Assembly: GCA_024653875.1 (NCBI GenBank)
Contig: JANLHE010000032.1
Coordinates: forward strand, 1-11,087
Source: Acidobacteriota bacterium
Lineage (GTDB): Bacteria; Acidobacteriota; Vicinamibacteria; Vicinamibacterales; SCN-69-37
DNA: 11,087 nucleotides
Direction: 5' to 3'
The notes beneath the pieces were generated by a model. The model worked only from the letters and a program-made list of their open reading frames with translations. It had not been told where the DNA came from and made no database searches. Positions 1 to 5,319 of the stretch are shown here, in pieces. Within the stretch, counting starts at the first letter, position 1, and every line of letters begins with the position of its first letter. Both the position numbers and the translations under genes were made by a program.

Positions 1-318
1 CCGGAGCATCTTCTCCGCGATGACATCAAGCGCCTCGGCCCAGGGCACGACCGTGAAATCGCCACGGCCCTTCGGCCCCCGGCGCACCTGCGGGTACAGG
101 ACCCGTTCGGCGGAGTAGACGCGCTGGTCGAACTTCCGGACCTTGCCGCAGATGAACCCGTCGGTGGAGCGGGCCGCATGGCTGCCGTCGATCTTCTGGA
201 TGCGGCCGCCCTCGATCGTGACCGCCAGGCTGCAGGCGTCGGGGCAGTCGAGCGGGCATGCGGTCTGCACGGTTGAACGCCCCCAGGAGGCGGGTGGGCG
301 CACGTCGGGTTCGGCCAT
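1..318 (-). CDS. Molybdopterin oxidoreductase, N-terminal part (cut by window edge)
   Basis: The first 106 residues of a gene that runs off the left edge. Read from the ATG at 318, the protein has the motif TACPLDCPDACSL at residues 19-31 and a fourth cysteine in GFICGK near residue 57. Cys21, Cys25, Cys29 and Cys57 form the C-x3-C-x3-C-x27-C pattern of the N-terminal 4Fe-4S domain of the DMSO reductase/formate dehydrogenase family. The segment RVLYPQVRRGPKG followed by a WAEALDVIAEKM helix is also typical of the start of these large enzymes. No Tat signal is visible before the cluster, so a cytoplasmic location is likely. The substrate cannot be told from this fragment. The gene diverges from the Yip1 gene across only 23 bp. 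The family is confident; the specific enzyme is unknown. Confidence 0.9.
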   Translation of the reverse strand, partial: MAEPDVRPPASWGRSTVQTACPLDCPDACSLAVTIEGGRIQKIDGSHAARSTDGFICGKVRKFDQRVYSAERVLYPQVRRGPKGRGDFTVVPWAEALDVIAEKMLR

Positions 319-325
319 GGGTTGC

Positions 326-331
326 AGTGTA
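326..331 (-). promoter_or_regulatory. Putative -10 element TACACT for the molybdopterin oxidoreductase gene
   Basis: On the minus strand TACACT ends 7 nt before the ATG at 318. That spacing would start the transcript at or next to the first base of the start codon, giving a leaderless mRNA. No Shine-Dalgarno sequence fits in the gap and no convincing -35 box is visible. It overlaps the opposing -10 element by 2 bp. Confidence 0.45.
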
Positions 332-335
332 CGAT
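330..335 (+). promoter_or_regulatory. Putative -10 element TACGAT for the Yip1-ndh-DUF3810 unit
   Basis: TACGAT ends 6 nt before the ATG at 342, so the expected transcription start falls on the A of the start codon. The GGAG at 336-339 is only 2 nt from the ATG, too close to act as a normal ribosome site. No clear -35 box is visible. Confidence 0.45.
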
Positions 336-341
336 GGAGCC

Positions 342-869
342 ATGGCCAGCTTCCAGCGGCGACTGATTGGCGCGGTCCGGCTTGACTCTGCGATCTATGA
401 AGATGTCGAGCACGACGCCTCGGCGACCACCCAGGCCGCGGCCGTCGTGATCGTCGCCAGTCTGACCACAAGCGTGTCCTGGTATTTCGGCGTGGGCGGC
501 ACCTCCATGATTCTGTGGGGGACCTTGCAGGCCCTGCTCGCCTGGGTGGTGGGCGCCGTGGTCCTGTGGCTGGTGGGCACGCGGATTCTGCCTGGGAAGA
601 AGACCGAGGCCGACATCGGGCAGCTGTTGAGGACCGTCGGGTTCGCGCAGACCCCCAGCGTGTTCGGCCTGCTGGTCGTGGTGCCGGTCGCGGGGGTGTT
701 CGTGCCGTTCGTGGTGTCACTCTGGGTGATCGCCGCGACGTTCGTGGCGGTGCGCCAGGCGCTCGATTACGACGACACGTTCCGCGCGATCATCGTCTGC
801 CTGTTGTCGTGGGTGGTGAGCGCGGTCGTGTTCATGCTCACCGGCCTGGGCACCGTCTGGGTGCGGTAG
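342..869 (+). CDS. Yip1-domain integral membrane protein
   Basis: A 175-residue very hydrophobic protein with about five membrane segments, near residues 31-49, 59-80, 105-120, 121-138 and 147-167. A cytoplasmic N-terminus begins MASFQRRLIGAVRLD. The loop LLRTVGFAQTPSVFGLL (about 95-111) matches the conserved segment of bacterial Yip1/YIP1-family proteins, in which a GFA-x-x-P motif leads into a membrane helix. The frame is open upstream to 258, but those extra residues would overlap the divergent gene and are arginine-rich filler; the ATG at 342 is preceded by a good -10 hexamer. It is the first gene of a unit with ndh (5-nt gap) and DUF3810. The role of bacterial Yip1 proteins is poorly known. 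Family fairly confident; function unknown. Confidence 0.82.
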   Translation: MASFQRRLIGAVRLDSAIYEDVEHDASATTQAAAVVIVASLTTSVSWYFGVGGTSMILWGTLQALLAWVVGAVVLWLVGTRILPGKKTEADIGQLLRTVGFAQTPSVFGLLVVVPVAGVFVPFVVSLWVIAATFVAVRQALDYDDTFRAIIVCLLSWVVSAVVFMLTGLGTVWVR

Positions 870-874
870 CCGCG

Positions 875-2134
875 ATGGCGCGCCCGCGAGTGGTCATCAT
901 CGGTGGTGGCTTCGGCGGCCTGCACGCGGCCAAGGCCCTGGCCCGGGCCGACGTTGACGTCATCGTTCTCGATCGCAGGAATCACCACGTCTTTCAGCCG
1001 CTGCTGTATCAGGTGGCGGCCGCCGCGCTGTCGCCGGGCGATATCGCCGCGCCGATTCGCTGGATCCTGAGACGCCAGCGGAACGTGCAGGTCTGGCTCG
1101 CGGACGTGACACGGATCGACACGGCGCGCCGCGTGGTGCGCGTGGCAGACGCGCCCCACGAAGTGCCGTATGACGCGTTGATAGTGGCCGCCGGCGTCAC
1201 GCACTCGTACTTCGGCCATGACGACTGGCACGCGCACGCCCCGGGCCTCAAGACGCTGGAAGACGCCCTGGCCATTCGAAGCCGCGTGCTCACCGCGTTC
1301 GAGCTGGCTGAACGTGAATCCGATCCGGCGATCCAGCGGCGGCTGCTGACGTTCGTGGTGGTCGGCGGCGGGCCGACGGGGGTGGAACTGGCCGGCGCCC
1401 TCGCGGAGATTTCGCGGCATGCGCTGGTGAAGGACTTCCGCGCGATCGATCCGGAAACCGCGCGCATCATCCTGGTCGAAGGCGGGGCCGACGTGCTGCA
1501 GACGTACCCGGAGCCGCTGCCGGCGTTCGCCCGCCGCGCGCTGGAGCAACTGGGCGTGGCCGTCTGGACGGGCAGCCCGGTCACCCGCATCGAGGCCGGA
1601 CGCGTGCACGTCGGCGGAGACGTCATTGAAGCGGGCACGATCCTGTGGGCCGCAGGCGTGGCGGCATCGTCGCTGGGCGCGTCCCTGGGGGTGCCCCTGG
1701 ATCGCGCGGGCCGGGTGATCGTCAATGACGACCTGACGATTCCCGGGCATCCCGAGGTCTCGGTCATTGGCGACCTCGCGCTGTTCCGCACCGCGGACGG
1801 GGGAACGCTTCCCGGCGTGGCGCAGGTGGCGATGCAACAGGGCGCCCACGCCGCCAGGGGCAGCCTGGCCGCGTTGGCACGGCAGCCCCGCGCGCCGTTT
1901 CGCTACCGGTTCTACGGCAACATGGCCACCATCGGCCGCAACTCCGCCATTGGAGATTTTGGCTGGATGCGTCTCAAGGGCTACCCGGCGTGGCTCGCGT
2001 GGCTGTTCATCCACATCGTGCAGCTCATCGGATTCCGTAATCGCTTTTCCGTCCTCACGCAGTGGGCCGTCTCCTACATGACCTACCAGCGCGCGGTGCG
2101 GTTGATCACCGGCGCGGCCAGGGACGACGCATGA
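875..2134 (+). CDS. ndh: Type II NADH dehydrogenase (NDH-2), NADH:quinone oxidoreductase
   Basis: A 419-residue single-subunit flavoenzyme that passes electrons from NADH to membrane quinone without pumping protons. Residues 7-15 (VIIGGGFGG) form the FAD-binding Rossmann motif. Residues 161-174 (VVVGGGPTGVELAG) form the NADH-binding motif. VIGDLA at 297-302 is the second FAD contact, and AQVAMQQG at 316-323 is the conserved AQ-x-A-x-Q-x-G quinone-site motif. YPAWLAWLFIHIVQLIGF at about 370-387 is the membrane-anchoring C-terminal helix region. The length is normal for the family. The frame is open back to 515 but that stretch lies inside the Yip1 gene in another frame; MARPRVVIIGGG at 875 is the normal NDH-2 start. 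No Shine-Dalgarno is visible; the start follows the Yip1 stop by 5 nt, so translational coupling is likely. Its last 4 bases (ATGA) overlap the DUF3810 start. Confidence 0.96.
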   Translation: MARPRVVIIGGGFGGLHAAKALARADVDVIVLDRRNHHVFQPLLYQVAAAALSPGDIAAPIRWILRRQRNVQVWLADVTRIDTARRVVRVADAPHEVPYDALIVAAGVTHSYFGHDDWHAHAPGLKTLEDALAIRSRVLTAFELAERESDPAIQRRLLTFVVVGGGPTGVELAGALAEISRHALVKDFRAIDPETARIILVEGGADVLQTYPEPLPAFARRALEQLGVAVWTGSPVTRIEAGRVHVGGDVIEAGTILWAAGVAASSLGASLGVPLDRAGRVIVNDDLTIPGHPEVSVIGDLALFRTADGGTLPGVAQVAMQQGAHAARGSLAALARQPRAPFRYRFYGNMATIGRNSAIGDFGWMRLKGYPAWLAWLFIHIVQLIGFRNRFSVLTQWAVSYMTYQRAVRLITGAARDDA

Positions 2135-3306
2135 GTCGCGTACGGGTCCGCGGCTGGTGGCTGGGGCCGGTGGTGGTGGGGGCCATTCTGCTGACGCCGT
2201 GGCCCGCCTGGTTCATCGAGTACGCGTATTCACGCGGGATGTACCCGTACATCCAGCGGGTCATGACCGCGGCGAGCAATCGCGCGCCGTGGGCGGTCAT
2301 GGACGGGCTGCTGCTCGCCGCGGCGGCGTATGTGGCGTGGCGTCTGGTGCGCGCCGTTGCGGCGATGCGGGAGCGGGGAGCCGGATCCGCGATCTGGGAA
2401 TTGCTGCGGCGCGTGCTGCGCACGTCGGCGCTTGTCGCCTGCGCGTTCCTTGTCGTGTGGGGGCTGAACTACCGGCGCGTGCCGCTCGAGCGCGTGCTGC
2501 GGGGCGAGGACCGGGCCGTGGTCTCTCCCGACGAGATCCAGGCCCTGGCCGAGCGCGCGGTGGTTGGATCGCGGGACACCCGTCCGGCCGATCCTGTGCC
2601 CCCGGCGTTCGAGGGGGAGTCGCGCGAGGCCTTCGCCGCGCTGGCCACCCGGTTGGCCGGGCCGTTTCAAGAGGCGTTGCGGCAACTGGGGTACCCCGCG
2701 ATGGCGGTGATCGGGCGCCCGAAGGTGTCGCGGATCCTCACGCCGTTCTTCACGGCGGCCGGTGTCACCGGCATGGTGAATCCCCTGGCGCTCGAGTCGA
2801 TTGTGCACGCGGAGTTGCTGCCGTTCGAGCGGCCGATGGTCCTGGCGCACGAGTGGGCGCACCTGGCGGGCGTGGCGGATGAAGCGGATGCCTCAGCGGT
2901 CGCGTGGCTGGCGTGCACGTTGGGCGGCGCGGATCTGGCGTACAGCGCGCACGTCTTCGTGGTGATCGAAACCTCGGCGGCGTTACCGCGGCCGGTCTGG
3001 CGCGACCTGCGGGCTCGTCTGGATCCCGGTGTCGTGCGGGACCTCGACGCGTTGTCCGCGCGCCTGACGCGCCAGCAGCCGGCGGTACGTGAGACCGCGT
3101 TCGCGGTGTACGACGGGTACTTGAAATCGAATCGCGTCGCCGATGGCGTGCGCAGCTATTCGCGTGTGCTCCGCGTGCTGGCGGCGCTTGCCCCGCGCTA
3201 CCCCTTGTCCAGCCGGTCGAGATCGTCGGGTGTGATGGGTTTTGACGACAGGCCGGTACGAAGATCTTCGGGCTCGGCGTCCGGGCCTTCGGTCAGCGGC
3301 AGATAG
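2131..3306 (+). CDS. DUF3810 family membrane protein with HEXXH metallopeptidase motif
   Basis: A 391-residue protein with three N-terminal membrane segments (about 10-29, 56-75 and 97-113) and a large domain holding HEWAH at residues 240-244, with Glu251 as a possible third metal ligand. The layout (membrane helices, a WGLNY segment, a central domain, then the metal motif with AHLAG) fits DUF3810, a family of predicted membrane-bound zinc metallopeptidases without an assigned substrate. The start ATG at 2131 overlaps the ndh stop as ATGA, so the two are translationally coupled; an upstream in-frame start at 2062 lies inside ndh and is unlikely. Family-like sequence ends near residue 355. The last 36 or so residues are Ser/Arg-rich and lie antisense to the small zinc-ribbon gene, so the tail may be a read-through extension. 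Confidence 0.83.
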   Translation: MSRVRVRGWWLGPVVVGAILLTPWPAWFIEYAYSRGMYPYIQRVMTAASNRAPWAVMDGLLLAAAAYVAWRLVRAVAAMRERGAGSAIWELLRRVLRTSALVACAFLVVWGLNYRRVPLERVLRGEDRAVVSPDEIQALAERAVVGSRDTRPADPVPPAFEGESREAFAALATRLAGPFQEALRQLGYPAMAVIGRPKVSRILTPFFTAAGVTGMVNPLALESIVHAELLPFERPMVLAHEWAHLAGVADEADASAVAWLACTLGGADLAYSAHVFVVIETSAALPRPVWRDLRARLDPGVVRDLDALSARLTRQQPAVRETAFAVYDGYLKSNRVADGVRSYSRVLRVLAALAPRYPLSSRSRSSGVMGFDDRPVRRSSGSASGPSVSGR

Positions 3307-3446
3307 ATCTGATACCAGGCGCGGTGGTTGCACGCGTGGCAGCGATACGGCTGCTTTTCACTGAACACACGGCGCATCCGCTCGACCGGGGACCGCAGGC
3401 GAGAAGGGTAGATTCGCGATGAGCCGCACGCCGGGCACTTGCGCAT
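3198..3446 (-). CDS. Small zinc-ribbon protein (82 aa)
   Basis: An 82-residue protein with one zinc ribbon: Cys4 and Cys7 (CPACG) and Cys36 and Cys39 (YRCHACNH), spaced C-x2-C-x28-C-x2-C. The tail after residue 50 is acidic (PDAEPEDL, ITPDDLDRLD). The ribbon has the same spacing as both ribbons of the cREC protein two genes upstream, and shares Pro after the first Cys, Ser at Cys7+8, Glu at Cys7+15 and Arg before the third Cys. It starts 9 nt after the DUF3014 stop, with AAGGG placed 6 nt before the ATG, so it should be the last gene of that unit. Its 3' end overlaps DUF3810 on the other strand by 109 bp. Function unknown; nucleic-acid or protein binding is possible but not shown. Confidence 0.75.
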   Translation of the reverse strand: MRKCPACGSSRIYPSRLRSPVERMRRVFSEKQPYRCHACNHRAWYQIYLPLTEGPDAEPEDLRTGLSSKPITPDDLDRLDKG

Positions 3447-3452
3447 CAGAGG

Positions 3453-3457
3453 CCCTT
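3453..3457 (-). promoter_or_regulatory. Ribosome binding site AAGGG for the small zinc-ribbon gene
   Basis: AAGGG lies 6 nt before the ATG at 3446 and overlaps the TAA stop of the DUF3014 gene. It supports this start and translation within an operon. Confidence 0.55.
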
Positions 3458-4280
3458 AGCGCGGCGGGAGATCGAGAGCGGCTGCCAACTGGCGGAGCCA
3501 ATTCACCAGCAGGCGCTGGTTGTCCGGGCCGGTGAGCAGCAACTGTTTCTGCACCGGCCGCAGGCCACGCAGGGTGGCGTCGGTGTGTTCAAAATAGCCG
3601 GGCCGGCGCAGCAGTTCGGGCGTGGCCGCCGGTTCCGGCGTGGCCAGCACGACGGCGATCGCGCGCGAGATGGACTCATCGAAGTCGCCGCCGGGGTGCC
3701 CCAGGTCCGCGTACGCCGCGTCGAACAGCGGCTTCACGTTCACGTACAGCTGCGCGGCGTCGGCCGGCGCGATCGACACCAGCGCGCGGGTCGCGGCGTC
3801 CCATCGCGCGTACGTGCGCGTGTCGATGGCCCCGCTCTCGGTGCCGACGATCGCCAGCCGCGAGGCCGGTCGCAACGGGCGAAGCGGCAATGCGGGCGTG
3901 CGGCCCTCGCCGATCTGCTCCACGGCCAGCACGGCGCCACGCACAAGACCGTCGGTCGCGAGCAGGCGCGCCAGCAGCGGGTGCGCGGACAAGGCCGCCA
4001 CCGCCTCGCGGAAGAGGCTGTCGGATCCATCCAGTCCGGGCAATTCCCAGGGTTGCCGTTGCGGGCGGTGGGTCGTCACCGCGCCCTCGGTGGCCACGGT
4101 GGGCGCCGGGTTCAGCGGGTCGAGCTGCGCCCGGGTCATCCACCAGTACGCGAGTCCGGCCACCGCCGCCACGCCGAGCGCGGTCAGCGCGACCCAGCGG
4201 GTCGGGGTGCCGTTGCCGGGCGCCGGCCCGGAGGCCGGCGGAGAAGGGGGCCGCGCCAGCGGCTGTTCGTCAAAGGCCAT
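3456..4280 (-). CDS. DUF3014 family membrane-anchored protein
   Basis: A 274-residue protein with a short Pro-rich N-terminal segment, one membrane helix at about 29-47 (WVALTALGVAAVAGLAYWW), a Pro-rich linker and a soluble domain. The soluble domain reads as DUF3014: LPGLDGSDSLFREAV near 80-94, a YARWD segment near 157, LYVNVKPLFDAAYADLG near 178-194, GDFDESISRAI near 198-208, LLATPEP-like VLATPEP near 211-217, and LLLTGPDNQRLL near 247-258. DUF3014 has no assigned biochemical function; a single N-terminal helix suggests the domain faces the periplasm. The chosen ATG at 4280 leaves 19 nt after the cREC stop. An alternative ATG at 4325 is preceded by GAGGGG with a 4-nt spacer and would add 15 residues and overlap cREC by 26 bp; a TTG at 4355 is less likely. 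Family confident, start less so. Confidence 0.85.
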   Translation of the reverse strand: MAFDEQPLARPPSPPASGPAPGNGTPTRWVALTALGVAAVAGLAYWWMTRAQLDPLNPAPTVATEGAVTTHRPQRQPWELPGLDGSDSLFREAVAALSAHPLLARLLATDGLVRGAVLAVEQIGEGRTPALPLRPLRPASRLAIVGTESGAIDTRTYARWDAATRALVSIAPADAAQLYVNVKPLFDAAYADLGHPGGDFDESISRAIAVVLATPEPAATPELLRRPGYFEHTDATLRGLRPVQKQLLLTGPDNQRLLVNWLRQLAAALDLPPR

Positions 4281-4299
4281 GGCTGACAACCATTGTGAC

Positions 4300-5307
4300 T
4301 CATTTCGCGGGGTCCTGGCCGTCATCGTGCCCCTCACCGGGCTCGATGTGTTCAAACCGCTGTGAGTCGATCAGGTCCGACGGCGTCTCGGTGCCCGAAC
4401 TGAATCGCACGAGAATCGGCGCGGCCACCCATCGCGTCCACCCGCACGCGGCGCACCGCACGGGATACCGCCGGGTGATCCGCGTGCGAAGGCGTTCCAT
4501 GTTGGAGTGCCGGTGCGACCGCTGCAGATACGGGCCGTGGCACTGCGGGCACATGGTCAAGGTGGCCATCGACGCGTGGGCGGCGCCCTTCGGCGCGTTG
4601 CTGTCCGGTACCGCCGCCGCGGGGCGTTCGGAGCGGGCGGCCTCCGCGCGCGGCGTGATCAGCGTATCGCCGTGCCAGTGGCGCGCGATGACGCCCAGCA
4701 TGCGGGCGCCGCCGTCGAGGTTGCCGCTGTGGACGTTCGGCGGGAGCTTGGGCCAGTAGCCGGTCTCGGCCATCCAGGTCACCAGATCGTACCCTGTCGG
4801 CGTGTGGGGGCAGTGACGGTGTCCGGTGTGTCTCAGGTGTTCACCCCGGTGGATGCAGTCGGCGCACCAGCCGAGGTCGTAGTCCAGCGAGATCTCATGC
4901 ACGAGTTGCGCCTCGAGCAGACGCTGGGCGCTGGCGACCGTGGTGACACGCAGCCAGTCCGGCGGCGAGGGACGGCTGTCGTCGAGCCAGAGCTTGATCG
5001 TGCGCTTGATCGTGTCCTTGTGCGAGAGCACCAGATCCACCAGTGCCGTCTCGTCACGCTGCTGCAGGATCTCGATGTCCAGCTCCCGGCCGAGCCGCAG
5101 CGGTGGCAAATCGGGAAACGCCGTGTCCGGGCTCCACAGGTCACGAATCCGTCCCCGCCAGCTGCATGTCAGACAGCGGAACCAGCGCGTGCCCGTCCAC
5201 CACGCCTGCGCCTGCTCCAGCCACGTGTGGGCCTGCGAGGGCCGCAGGTGCGAGAAGCCGCACCGCGGACAGACGCGAACGCCGTCAGGGCCTGGCGAGT
5301 GTGGCAT
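4300..5307 (-). CDS. Zinc ribbon - cREC (receiver-like) - zinc ribbon protein
   Basis: A 335-residue soluble multidomain protein. Ribbon 1 spans about 12-52 (Cys13, Cys16, Cys45, Cys48). A linker rich in charged residues follows. Residues about 104-212 resemble the cREC 'cyclic-phosphate processing receiver' domain: KLWLDDSRPSPPDW (105-118), HEISLDYDLG (137-146), TGYDLVTWM (171-179) and VHSGN (192-196). Candidate acidic residues are Asp109, Asp110, Asp142 and Asp144. Between the second and third motif lies a Cys/His-rich insert (Cys148, Cys151, Cys166 with several His), a possible third metal site. After a disordered linker, ribbon 2 spans about 252-294 (Cys253, Cys256, Cys285, Cys288). cREC domains have been predicted from comparative genomics to act on or sense cyclic phosphates in RNA repair; no biochemical role is claimed here. 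The start is 12 nt after the M28 stop with AGGGA 5 nt upstream. Domain call rests on remembered motifs. Confidence 0.8.
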   Translation of the reverse strand: MPHSPGPDGVRVCPRCGFSHLRPSQAHTWLEQAQAWWTGTRWFRCLTCSWRGRIRDLWSPDTAFPDLPPLRLGRELDIEILQQRDETALVDLVLSHKDTIKRTIKLWLDDSRPSPPDWLRVTTVASAQRLLEAQLVHEISLDYDLGWCADCIHRGEHLRHTGHRHCPHTPTGYDLVTWMAETGYWPKLPPNVHSGNLDGGARMLGVIARHWHGDTLITPRAEAARSERPAAAVPDSNAPKGAAHASMATLTMCPQCHGPYLQRSHRHSNMERLRTRITRRYPVRCAACGWTRWVAAPILVRFSSGTETPSDLIDSQRFEHIEPGEGHDDGQDPAK

Positions 5308-5312
5308 GGAAG

Positions 5313-5317
5313 TCCCT
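5313..5317 (-). promoter_or_regulatory. Ribosome binding site AGGGA for the cREC gene
   Basis: AGGGA sits 5 nt before the ATG at 5307, inside the 12-nt gap after the M28 stop. It supports the start and co-transcription with the M28 gene. Confidence 0.5.
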
Positions 5318-5319
5318 GT

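Noticed and set aside
515..874. N-terminal extension of NDH-2 by 120 residues
   Set aside because: The stretch lies inside the Yip1 gene in another frame, is Arg/Gly-rich, and NDH-2 proteins normally begin just before the FAD motif.
767..2014. 415-residue open frame on the minus strand through ndh
   Set aside because: It is antisense to a clear NDH-2 gene, has Arg/His/Gly-rich filler composition and no domain motif. Such frames are expected in high-GC DNA.
3198..5307. A complete RNA-repair or defence island built on the cREC gene
   Set aside because: No RNA ligase, kinase-phosphatase, nuclease, toxin or mobile gene is present around it, so only the unusual protein architecture is reported.
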